A stretch of 5,292 nucleotides of DNA from Sulfurimonas sp. (GCA_003978475.1 QNZR01000213.1:1-5292), one strand, 5' to 3'. Shown: positions 1 to 5,292, numbered from the stretch's first letter. Notes: generated by a model not told the origin, from the sequence alone. Made by a program: numbers and translations.

Positions 1-1313
1 GCCTCTTTCTCACCCATTTTATCGGCCTCTTTTTCGGTAATTACCCCTTTATTGACCGCAATATCCTTTAAAGCCTCCGGATTAAGTCCTTTCCCGTCAT
101 CAATAATTTGAATGACAATATGGTTGCCTTCATTGTATGCTTTGAGGTTAATGGTACCCGTTTCACTTTTACCTGCTTCCAGACGTGTCTCTAAAGGCTC
201 AATACCATGATCACACGAGTTGCGGATAATATGTACCAGCGGATCACCAATCTCCTCAACAATGGACTTGTCAAGCTCCGTATCTTCACCGCTAATGACC
301 AACTCAATTTTTTTATCGAGCTCACGAGAGAGGTCACGAATCATGCGGGGAAACTTGTTAAATACCTTACCGATGGGAAGCATCCGTGTCTTCATCACCG
401 CAATTTGCAAATCGGTTGTCACTAAAGAGACAATCGAAACAACCTGATTTAACTCTTCAAGAAACTCTTCACCCTCATAACGCTCCTCAACGTCATCATT
501 AATTTTAATCAGGCGGTTTTTTCCCAATACCAATTCCCCAATCAGGTTCATCAGGTGATCGAGTCGTTTGACATCAACACGAATGGTCTGCTCAACGGTC
601 GTCGCTGCTTTTTTTACAGCCGGTGCTGCTTTAGGCTCCTCTTTTTTTGATCCTTTTTTGTCGGCATTCCCTGCCTTGGGAGCAGCAGGCGGCGGCGAGA
701 CAGGCTCCTGTTTCTTTTCGCCCTCGCCTGAAGCCGCTTTTTTTGCTTCACGCTTGGCTTTGTCTGCTGCTTTGCGTTCAGCCAGAAGTCGTTCAATCTC
801 AGCTTCTACTTCATCATCACTCATATCGTCATAATTAGGTTCGTCCTCATCAGCGGCACACTCCTGCGTCTCAACAGCAGCCTCCGGCTCAGAGCTCTGC
901 TGTGTTGCCACAACCTCCACATCGCCTTCACCGCCGGCAGCAATATCAAGTCGCTTGACACACTCAGAGACATCAATGCCGCCATCACTGCTGGTATCAC
1001 GAATGGTATGGAGCAAACTTTTCATTAAATCAATCGATTCCAATACCACATCCATAATATCAGGAGTAATAATCAACTCACCGTGACGTGCTTTATTGAG
1101 CACATCTTCCATATGATGTGTTAAGTGGGTCAGTACATCAAAGTTAAGAAAGGAGCTCGCACCTTTAACCGTATGTGCGACTCTAAAAATACGATTGAGC
1201 AACTCCAAGTCTTCAGGTGTTGATTCCAGTTCTACCAGGTCTTGGTCGAGCTGTTCAATCAGCTCAAACGACTCTACTAAAAAATCTTGTAATATCTCTT
1301 GAAATTCATCCAT
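1..1313 (-). CDS. cheA: Chemotaxis histidine kinase CheA (partial, N-terminal 437 residues)
   Basis: CheA is the cytoplasmic kinase that receptor arrays switch on; it autophosphorylates a histidine in its P1 domain and passes the phosphate to CheY-type regulators. Reading back from ATG at 1313, the frame stays open to the left edge. Residues 1-105 form the P1 phosphotransfer domain, with the phospho-accepting His47 in AHTVKGASSF. Residues about 125-238 are a low-complexity linker, acidic first and then rich in Lys, Ala, Glu and Pro. P3 dimerisation helices begin near 241 (VDVKRLDHLMNLIGELVLG). P4, the ATPase domain, begins near 335, with its N box at 361-370 (HIIRNSCDHG) and G1 box at 405-410 (DDGKGL). 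The rest of P4 and P5 are outside the window, as would be the C-terminal receiver often found in this phylum (CheAY type). The start is supported by TAAGGAG (1320-1326) 6 nt upstream. The gene follows cheV by 14 nt, so the two are surely cotranscribed. I see no recognisable P2 domain between P1 and P3. Confidence 0.96.
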   Translation of the reverse strand, partial: MDEFQEILQDFLVESFELIEQLDQDLVELESTPEDLELLNRIFRVAHTVKGASSFLNFDVLTHLTHHMEDVLNKARHGELIITPDIMDVVLESIDLMKSLLHTIRDTSSDGGIDVSECVKRLDIAAGGEGDVEVVATQQSSEPEAAVETQECAADEDEPNYDDMSDDEVEAEIERLLAERKAADKAKREAKKAASGEGEKKQEPVSPPPAAPKAGNADKKGSKKEEPKAAPAVKKAATTVEQTIRVDVKRLDHLMNLIGELVLGKNRLIKINDDVEERYEGEEFLEELNQVVSIVSLVTTDLQIAVMKTRMLPIGKVFNKFPRMIRDLSRELDKKIELVISGEDTELDKSIVEEIGDPLVHIIRNSCDHGIEPLETRLEAGKSETGTINLKAYNEGNHIVIQIIDDGKGLNPEALKDIAVNKGVITEKEADKMGEKE

Positions 1314-1327
1314 ATCTCACTCCTTAC

Positions 1328-2275
1328 TTACACATGCGCACGTACAACACGTGCCACTTCATCATAAAACGAACTTGCATCAAACTTCACCAAATAGGCT
1401 TCGCCACCGGCATCTTTACCCCGTGCTTCACTAAAATGATCACTGATCGAGGAGTTAAAGACAATGGGAACATTGCTAAAACGCTTGTCCGCTTTCACAT
1501 TGGCGGCAAAATGAAATCCGTCCATTAACGGCATTTCAACATCAGACACAATGAGTCGCAAATGCACATCAAGACTCTCTGCATACATACCATACAGCTC
1601 CTCCAGCTTCGTGAGCCCTTCTTGACCGTCACTGGCTTCTACGACTTGAAAACCCATTTTTTCCAGTGCCTCTTTAACAATTTTTCGTGCCGTTGAGCTG
1701 TCATCTAACAACAGTACCAAACCACTGAAATCATACTCGTCTTTGGGTACTTCACCCGAATTGGGCTGATAGAGTCCTAAATCCTGTACCACCGACTCTA
1801 AATCTAAAATTAATAATACCGAGTCATCTTCAATGCGAGTCACTCCGGTAATTTTACTCTGATCGAGGGCATCACCGCCAATACGTCCGGCAAACGATGC
1901 CGGTTCAATATCTTTCCAGTTAATACGTCGAATGCGCTTGGCATCATGAACAACAAAACCAATTAGAACATTATTGAACTCGGTAATAATCACTCGGGAA
2001 TTTTTTACTGCATCTTCAGGTTCATCAACACCCATCCATTTCGCAAGATTAACAACGGGAATCACCACACCGCGCAAATCAAATATGCCTTCAATAAACT
2101 CTGGAACCCCGGGAAGTTCCGTTAATTTCGGAACCCGTATAATCTCCCGTACTTTAGAGACATTAATGCCGTAAATTCCTTCATAAACTTCGTCTCCGTC
2201 TCGCTTTAAAATGCGAAAGTCCACCAACTCCATCTCATTGGTACCGACCTTGAGAACATCATCATGAGCCTTCAT
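1328..2275 (-). CDS. cheV: Chemotaxis adaptor/response regulator CheV (CheW-REC fusion)
   Basis: CheV couples chemoreceptors to CheA through a CheW-like domain, and it carries a receiver domain thought to tune signalling or adaptation when CheA phosphorylates it. The 315 residues fit the family length. Residues about 15-165 form the CheW-like SH3-type fold, including the typical stretch PGVPEFIEGIFDLRGVVIPV (56-75). Residues about 185-315 form the receiver: acidic pair Asp191-Asp192 in LLLDDSSTAR, phospho-acceptor Asp245 in LIVSDVEMPLMDG, the Ser/Thr switch position at Ser275 and the conserved Lys297 in YLVKF. All catalytic positions are therefore present and the receiver should be phosphorylatable. 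ATG at 2275 is preceded by TAAGGAG (2281-2287) with a 5-nt spacer; the TAA of that motif is the stop codon of the upstream phosphoesterase gene. cheA follows 14 nt downstream. cheV-cheA-cheW is, as I recall, the order in Campylobacter, so cheW is expected just past the left edge. Confidence 0.97.
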   Translation of the reverse strand: MKAHDDVLKVGTNEMELVDFRILKRDGDEVYEGIYGINVSKVREIIRVPKLTELPGVPEFIEGIFDLRGVVIPVVNLAKWMGVDEPEDAVKNSRVIITEFNNVLIGFVVHDAKRIRRINWKDIEPASFAGRIGGDALDQSKITGVTRIEDDSVLLILDLESVVQDLGLYQPNSGEVPKDEYDFSGLVLLLDDSSTARKIVKEALEKMGFQVVEASDGQEGLTKLEELYGMYAESLDVHLRLIVSDVEMPLMDGFHFAANVKADKRFSNVPIVFNSSISDHFSEARGKDAGGEAYLVKFDASSFYDEVARVVRAHV

Positions 2276-2284
2276 CTATGCTCC

Positions 2285-3022
2285 TTATTTAAAAAAAACC
2301 TCTTGTAACAGTTCTTGTTTGTTTTCGCATTGTACAACAAAGTATCTTTGATTGCAAGCAAAAGCAGCCAGATTGATATATTCAAAGGTCTCATAATGAA
2401 AGGTGCGGTTTTGGTGAAAGTGCCCTTCAATAACATAACGACACCCATAACGCGCCAACAGCTCTTGGTGAGCATCGGTTTTTTCCTGAAAATTTGGAAT
2501 ACTACGGCAGTGGTTTTTTTGCCGTAAACGGCTGTCGAGTCGTTTGATAATGGCATGATTGGTGAGACGGTCAATACCGTTTAAAAGCCGAAGAACGACT
2601 GATGATCGAATGAGAAAAAGATAGAGTCGGTAACTCCATGTACCCCGATAATCACCATGAGCAAGCAATATTTTTTGATGCTTGTAGTGACAAAGCAAAG
2701 GTTGCTGCTCTATGGGAATAACCTCAATATTGGGAAAAATAGCATGAAGCTGAAAATCGTGGTTGCCTTCAAGGTAGAGAATCTCAATTTTCTTCGACAG
2801 CGAGTTAATCAGTGCAATGGCCTCACCATTGCGTTGCTGCGTCAAAGGGATATGACCAAAAAGCAGATCGAAAATATCTCCCATTAAGATAAGCTGCGAT
2901 GTGACAATCGTACCGGAGTCAATCGCTTTTAAAAAGTCAAGAAATTCAGGGTGGACATCACTGTAATGGGCATCGGCAATCAGTACCGCACCCGTTTTAA
3001 GCACATAACCCTTAGGGGACAT
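2285..3022 (-). CDS. Calcineurin-like metallophosphoesterase, LpxH-like
   Basis: This is a probable two-metal phosphoesterase, most like the LpxH group (UDP-2,3-diacylglucosamine diphosphatases, which make lipid X for lipid A at the inner face of the membrane); the substrate is not proven by sequence. Counting from ATG at 3022 (245 residues), the metal-binding motifs come in the family order: DxH at Asp17/His19 (IADAHY), GDxxD at Asp49/Asp52 (LMGDIFD), GNHD at Asn87/His88, HGD at His122/Asp124, and GHxH at His201/His203. The length also fits LpxH (about 240). One difference is that classical LpxH has GNRDF where this has GNHDF, so a related phosphohydrolase is possible. The start is uncertain. 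ATG 3022 overlaps argC by 11 nt and has no Shine-Dalgarno sequence. GTG at 3004 has TAAGGG (3009-3014) only 4 nt upstream and gives an N-terminus six residues shorter. ATG 3055 lies deeper inside argC and is least likely. cheV follows after 9 nt. Confidence 0.88.
   Translation of the reverse strand: MSPKGYVLKTGAVLIADAHYSDVHPEFLDFLKAIDSGTIVTSQLILMGDIFDLLFGHIPLTQQRNGEAIALINSLSKKIEILYLEGNHDFQLHAIFPNIEVIPIEQQPLLCHYKHQKILLAHGDYRGTWSYRLYLFLIRSSVVLRLLNGIDRLTNHAIIKRLDSRLRQKNHCRSIPNFQEKTDAHQELLARYGCRYVIEGHFHQNRTFHYETFEYINLAAFACNQRYFVVQCENKQELLQEVFFK
3009..3014 (-). promoter_or_regulatory. Possible ribosome binding site for a GTG start of the phosphoesterase
   Basis: TAAGGG on the minus strand includes the argC stop codon and precedes a GTG at 3004 by 4 nt. 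The spacing is two to three nucleotides shorter than at the other genes here, so the site is suboptimal. It is still the only Shine-Dalgarno-like sequence near any candidate start of this gene. If used, the protein starts MLKTGAVLIADAHY and the overlap with argC disappears. Confidence 0.35.
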
Positions 3023-4028
3023 ACGCAATGGTAGGCAGTGCCAACGCCTCATCAAGCCCCATCATTAGGTTGGCATTGGCAACAGCCTGAGATGACGAGC
3101 CTCGTAAAATATTATCGACACTGCTGTTAACATACAGCTTGCTCCCTTTACGCTGAGCATAAATATCGCAAAAATGGGTTCCCGCACACGACTTAATATT
3201 CACCGGTGTGTCAAAAATTCTAACAAACGGCTCGTTGTCATAATAGGTCTTAAGAATCTCAAGCGGATCAATCTCTTGCTTCAGCAGCATGTACGCATCA
3301 ATCAGTTCACCGCGTGTTGCCGGAATGAGATGGGGCACAAAATTAATATCGAACGCGGTGCCGCTATGATGACGCAATTTCTCTTTAATCTCGGGCTCAT
3401 GACGGTGGGAGAGTACCTTGTAAGCAAAAATATTTTCATTAATGCCATTAAAATGTGTCGCGGCAGAACAGGTTTTTCCGGCACCGCTGACACCGCTTTT
3501 GGCATCAATAAAAACAGGAAAGCTTTCATCAATGTAAGGTAAAAACGGCAGCAATCCTAAAATAGCTGCTGTCGGGTAACATCCCGGGTTTGCCACAAGT
3601 GATGCCGTTTTAATACGCTCACGATACAGCTCAGGAAGCCCGTATACCGCACGGCTTAAATGCTCTTTATCTTCATGGGGACAATAATATGCTTCATAGG
3701 TATCCTGCTCCAGTCGGTAGTCTGCAGAGAGATCGACCACCTTAACGCCATGAGGCAACAGTGCTTTGACAAAGGTCATGGAAGTCTGATGCGGCAGTGC
3801 CAAAAATGCTAGATCACAACGAGAGATTATGGCTGCCGTATCCGCTTTTTCCACGCTACATGTAAATACATCTTTAAAAGAAGGATGCAACACATCAAGA
3901 TCCATACCGCCTTCACTCGTTGCGACATAGGTAACGGCAAAGACAGGGTGGTTAATGAGAATTTTTAGCAGTTCTAGTCCCGTATAACCGCTTGCACCGA
4001 CAACGGCAACATTAATGCGCTTACTCAT
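3012..4028 (-). CDS. argC: N-acetyl-gamma-glutamyl-phosphate reductase ArgC
   Basis: ArgC performs the third step of arginine synthesis, the NADPH-dependent reduction of N-acetyl-gamma-glutamyl phosphate to the semialdehyde, in the cytoplasm. From ATG at 4028 the protein has 338 residues, normal for the longer type. The nucleotide-binding loop is VVGASGYTGLELL at 9-21. The catalytic cysteine is Cys150 in ANPGCYPTA. The substrate-binding loop SGVSGAGK is at 178-185. The active-site histidine region HRHEPEI is at 208-214, and the C-terminal NILRGSSSQAVANANLM at 306-322 is also family-typical. The reading frame extends 15 codons upstream to ATG 4073, but those codons lie inside greA and add nothing conserved, so MSKRINVAVVGASG is the start. 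This ATG overlaps the greA stop by 8 nt (ATGAGTAA) and has no good ribosome binding site, which suggests translational coupling to greA. No other arg gene is in the window, so the arginine pathway is dispersed here. All key residues are present. Confidence 0.97.
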   Translation of the reverse strand: MSKRINVAVVGASGYTGLELLKILINHPVFAVTYVATSEGGMDLDVLHPSFKDVFTCSVEKADTAAIISRCDLAFLALPHQTSMTFVKALLPHGVKVVDLSADYRLEQDTYEAYYCPHEDKEHLSRAVYGLPELYRERIKTASLVANPGCYPTAAILGLLPFLPYIDESFPVFIDAKSGVSGAGKTCSAATHFNGINENIFAYKVLSHRHEPEIKEKLRHHSGTAFDINFVPHLIPATRGELIDAYMLLKQEIDPLEILKTYYDNEPFVRIFDTPVNIKSCAGTHFCDIYAQRKGSKLYVNSSVDNILRGSSSQAVANANLMMGLDEALALPTIAYVP

Positions 4029-4518
4029 GGCACTCAAACACAATATCCTGGTATTTGACTTCCAGAATTTCAAACGCTTTCACACCGCCGGGAAGCTGGG
4101 CTTTAAAATCATCACCCTCCTCTTTACCCAAAAGTTGTTTTGCCAAAGGTGAGTGAAATGATATAAGCCCGTAATCCGGGTTGCTCTCGCAGCCGCCTAC
4201 AATAGTATAGGTCACCTCTTCATCGGTATCAAGATCGCACAGCACCACCGTGGAACCAAAACTAATTCGTGAATGCTCCAACTCCGAGGGGTCAACAATT
4301 TGCGCCCGTCCTATCAGATCTGTTAAATCATTCAGACGGTTGTCAATACTTGCCTGCTGCTCTTTAGCTGCATGGTATTCGGCATTCTCTTTTAGATCAC
4401 CCAGTTCCACCGCCGCCTCAATTGCTTTGACCACTCTCGGACGTTCCACCGTTTTTAGGTGATTGAGCTCACGTGATAATCTCTCATAACCAAATTTGGT
4501 CATTGGTTCTGCTTGCAC
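4021..4518 (-). CDS. greA: Transcription elongation factor GreA
   Basis: GreA enters the secondary channel of backtracked RNA polymerase and stimulates cleavage of the extruded RNA 3' end, so elongation can resume. Residues 1 to about 75 form the antiparallel coiled coil; its tip GDLKENAEYHAAKEQQ carries the functional acidic residues Asp41 and Glu44. The FKBP-like C-terminal domain follows from about 84 (ISFGSTVVL, then SPLAKQLLGKEEGD, then FEILEVKY). I prefer GTG at 4518 as the start (165 residues). GGAG lies 6 nt upstream (4525-4528), and the resulting MQAEPMT matches the E. coli N-terminus MQAIPMT, which brings the tip residues to exactly the E. coli numbers 41 and 44. The alternative ATG at 4530 gives four more residues and has no ribosome binding site. 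The C-terminal tail (QDIVFECHE) runs a few residues past the E. coli protein and overlaps the argC start by 8 nt. A TATAAT box lies just upstream, so greA may have its own promoter inside the gene train. Confidence 0.95.
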   Translation of the reverse strand: MQAEPMTKFGYERLSRELNHLKTVERPRVVKAIEAAVELGDLKENAEYHAAKEQQASIDNRLNDLTDLIGRAQIVDPSELEHSRISFGSTVVLCDLDTDEEVTYTIVGGCESNPDYGLISFHSPLAKQLLGKEEGDDFKAQLPGGVKAFEILEVKYQDIVFECHE

Positions 4519-4524
4519 AATAGA

Positions 4525-4528
4525 CTCC
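4525..4528 (-). promoter_or_regulatory. Ribosome binding site deciding the greA start
   Basis: GGAG, read on the minus strand, sits 6 nt before the GTG at 4518. It overlaps the alternative ATG codon at 4530, so it cannot serve that codon. The spacing matches the GGAG sites of the yidB-like gene and the right-hand amrS gene, both also 6 nt from their ATGs. This favours GTG initiation for greA. Confidence 0.65.
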
Positions 4529-4549
4529 ATATTTTATTAATTATGGGAG

Positions 4550-4555
4550 ATTATA
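4550..4555 (-). promoter_or_regulatory. Candidate -10 box of a greA promoter
   Basis: A perfect TATAAT lies on the minus strand in the gap between the yidB-like gene and greA. No TTGACA-like box sits at 16-18 nt, but a run of seven T (minus strand, 4568-4574) lies 12 nt upstream. T-rich upstream DNA with a weak -35 is usual for sigma-70-type promoters in Campylobacterota. Transcription would begin near 4543, leaving about 25 nt of leader before the GTG start of greA. It would drive greA-argC-phosphoesterase-cheV-cheA independently of the yidB-like gene. This is a pattern match only. Confidence 0.5.
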
Positions 4556-4562
4556 GCTTAAA

Positions 4563-4967
4563 TTATGAAAAAAATCGCTTTGCAAGGTTCATAACATCCT
4601 CCATAGAGTCCATCGAAACCAAAGTCCCATCCGGGCTGCTGCTATCGACCAAATTGGGCAGTGCCTGAGCAATCGTTTCCATTGCCGAATCCGTATCTAC
4701 GCCCAGGCTTGATGCAAAATTACTCAATTTTTCACTACCAAAAAGCGCACTGATCTGCTCCGTTGAAATCGGCAAATTCTCACCGTTACCCAACCATGAT
4801 GCCGCAATATCACCCAAACCTGATGCACCCCCCATACTCTCTAAAAGTGACTCTAAATTCAGACTGTCTCCCTCGCCGATAAGTTGAGAGAGCGCACCCA
4901 TAACATCACTACCGCCTTCAGCACTGTTTCCTTTAAGAAAATCACTCGCCATACCCATTAAATCCAT
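4563..4967 (-). CDS. YidB-like DUF937 family protein
   Basis: This is a 134-residue protein of the DUF937/YidB family, which has no firmly established function. The family-typical block is about residues 50-114. It includes ASWLGNGENLPISTEQISAL, then LGVDTDSA at 88-95, ALPNLVD at 102-108 and SPDG at 111-114. These line up with the E. coli YidB segments STWLSNQQ..., LGVDTSTA, LPKIID and SPQG. Length is close to E. coli YidB (about 132). There is no signal peptide, membrane helix or cysteine, so a soluble cytoplasmic protein is likely. It is strongly acidic: about 20 Asp/Glu against 4 Lys/Arg, rich in Ser and Gly. The start is well supported by AAAGGAG at 4974-4980, 6 nt before the ATG, and by an extended -10 box further upstream. 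It is first in the minus-strand train, 44 nt ahead of the preferred greA start. Nothing in the context indicates its job. Confidence 0.85.
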   Translation of the reverse strand: MDLMGMASDFLKGNSAEGGSDVMGALSQLIGEGDSLNLESLLESMGGASGLGDIAASWLGNGENLPISTEQISALFGSEKLSNFASSLGVDTDSAMETIAQALPNLVDSSSPDGTLVSMDSMEDVMNLAKRFFS

Positions 4968-5065
4968 ACGATACTCCTTTAATTTTTTTTATTATATCAT
5001 TTTATATGAGAACAATGAAAATAAATAGTATCATTGACATACCCTATTGATTAAAGGAGTCTCCC
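4968..5065. promoter_or_regulatory. Divergent promoter region with three spaced half-sites
   Basis: This AT-rich 98-bp spacer separates the leftward yidB-like gene from the rightward amrS gene. Both genes have the same Shine-Dalgarno string TTAAAGGAGT, on opposite strands (minus 4973-4982, plus 5051-5060), each with the AAAGGAG core 6 nt from its ATG. The leftward promoter is clear. The rightward one is weak: the best -10 candidate is TAGTAT at 5026-5031. In between lie TCATT (4997-5001), AATGA (5014-5018) and TCATT (5031-5035), each separated by exactly 12 nt. The latter two extend to the perfect inverted repeat CAATGA-N12-TCATTG. The half-sites could be an operator, but AT-rich DNA yields such patterns by chance. 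Confidence 0.45.
4991..4999 (-). promoter_or_regulatory. Extended -10 promoter of the yidB-like gene
   Basis: The minus strand reads TGATATAAT, a perfect extended -10 (TGnTATAAT). Only a weak -35 match (TTCATT, 17 nt upstream) is present; extended -10 promoters tolerate this. The start of transcription would be near 4984, giving a leader of about 17 nt that contains AAAGGAG at 4974-4980. It is the likely main promoter for the leftward gene train. One TCATT half-site (4997-5001) overlaps it, so a bound regulator could block it. Confidence 0.6.
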
Positions 5066-5292
5066 ATGTCTGCATCTGCCTGGTTAAGTAAAACATTACA
5101 CAACGGTGACATTCTTTGTCAAGCCTGTGCACACGCCTGCAAACTTTCAGAAGGTGAATACGGTATTTGCGGGGTACGGCGTGTTGAAGACGGTGAGCTT
5201 AAACTCTTGGTTTACGGGCTTGCCGCCGCTGTGAATGTCGATCCGATAGAGAAAAAACCGATGTTCCATTTTCTTCCCGATACCTCGGTATT
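5066..5292 (+). CDS. amrS: AmmeMemoRadiSam system radical SAM enzyme (partial, N-terminal 75 residues)
   Basis: This is the start of a radical S-adenosylmethionine protein of the AmmeMemoRadiSam system, which is named for its genomic association with Memo- and AMMECR1-family proteins; its physiological reaction is not established. The visible part carries the family's N-terminal cysteine cluster, with Cys18, Cys21, Cys25 and Cys35 in CQACAHACKLSEGEYGICGV. It is followed by the strongly conserved NVDPIEKKPMFHFLPDT at 57-73. The radical SAM cluster motif CxxxCxxC would come after the right edge, so it cannot be checked here. ATG at 5066 is preceded by AAAGGAG (5053-5059) with a 6-nt spacer, making the start secure. 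It is transcribed away from the yidB-like gene. Related PflA-type activases share the cysteine-rich beginning, but the DPIEKKPxFHFLP signature favours AmrS. The frame is open to the right edge. Confidence 0.9.
   Translation, partial: MSASAWLSKTLHNGDILCQACAHACKLSEGEYGICGVRRVEDGELKLLVYGLAAAVNVDPIEKKPMFHFLPDTSV

Noticed and set aside
614..796. Minus-strand 60-residue basic open frame inside cheA
   Set aside because: It is an out-of-frame reading of the same linker; the cheA frame is uninterrupted and conserved on both sides, so this is not a frameshift or an overlapping gene.
568..838. Plus-strand open frames of 88 and 63 residues opposite cheA
   Set aside because: They lie opposite the low-complexity linker of CheA; their Ala/Ser/Phe-rich translations are the antisense of Lys/Glu/Ala-rich codons, and neither has a ribosome binding site or family resemblance.
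1217..1528. Plus-strand 103-residue open frame opposite the cheV/cheA junction
   Set aside because: It covers the ends of two firmly identified minus-strand genes and resembles no known family.
2272..2574. Minus-strand 100-residue open frame overlapping the phosphoesterase
   Set aside because: It is a shifted reading of the phosphoesterase C-terminal half; the true frame carries the HGD and GHxH motifs.
3174..3542. Plus-strand 122-residue open frame opposite argC
   Set aside because: It is antisense to the most conserved part of ArgC, with no recognisable domain and no plausible promoter or ribosome binding site.
4568..4590. Possible intrinsic terminator at the end of the yidB-like gene (T-run after a CTTGCAAAG near-palindrome, minus strand)
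   Set aside because: The stem would have only about three base pairs with a three-base loop, and it lies within the coding sequence; the T-run fits better as upstream promoter DNA for greA.
5034..5039. Perfect TTGACA as a -35 box for amrS
   Set aside because: The matching -10 position 17 nt downstream falls on the amrS Shine-Dalgarno sequence and reads GAGTCT, so transcription could not start in time to include the ribosome binding site.
5040..5058. FNR-like site in the amrS leader around TATTGATTAA
   Set aside because: Only one TTGAT half-site is present; no ATCAA partner occurs at a 4-nt spacing.

Overview
The window reads as chromosomal DNA from a Campylobacterota (epsilonproteobacterial) species. 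Three things point there. A cheV-cheA pair lies close downstream of greA, an arrangement I recall from Campylobacter. The CheA phosphotransfer motif (AHTVKGASSF) and the GreA N-terminus resemble that lineage. Promoters have strong TATAAT-type -10 boxes but poor -35 boxes. The base composition looks only moderately AT-rich, by eye nearer the free-living sulfur oxidisers (Sulfuricurvum/Sulfurovum-like) than host-associated Campylobacter. The genus is inference; the phylum is fairly secure.

Layout: nearly all the window is one minus-strand gene train, read from right to left. It runs yidB-like DUF937 gene (4563-4967), greA (4021-4518 or 4530), argC (3012-4028), an LpxH-like metallophosphoesterase (2285-3022), cheV (1328-2275) and the first 437 codons of cheA (3-1313, cut by the left edge). 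greA/argC overlap by 8 nt and argC/phosphoesterase by 11 nt. The next two gaps are 9 and 14 nt, so these five genes are very probably cotranscribed and partly translationally coupled. A ~98-bp divergent intergenic region (4968-5065) separates this train from a plus-strand gene (5066 to the right edge). That gene is the N-terminus of an AmmeMemoRadiSam-system radical SAM protein (AmrS).

Functionally the operon mixes transcript-cleavage rescue of RNA polymerase (GreA), the third step of arginine synthesis (ArgC), a probable envelope/lipid A phosphoesterase, and the receptor-kinase layer of chemotaxis (CheV adaptor and CheA kinase, with cheW expected just outside the left edge). The grouping looks like housekeeping co-expression rather than one pathway.

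I found no mobile element, RNA gene, CRISPR array or convincing intrinsic terminator. There is no clear sign of an undescribed system. The most useful observations are a GTG start for greA supported by its ribosome binding site and residue-by-residue agreement with E. coli GreA, ambiguity over the identity and start of the metallophosphoesterase, and three evenly spaced TCATT/AATGA half-sites in the divergent promoter region.
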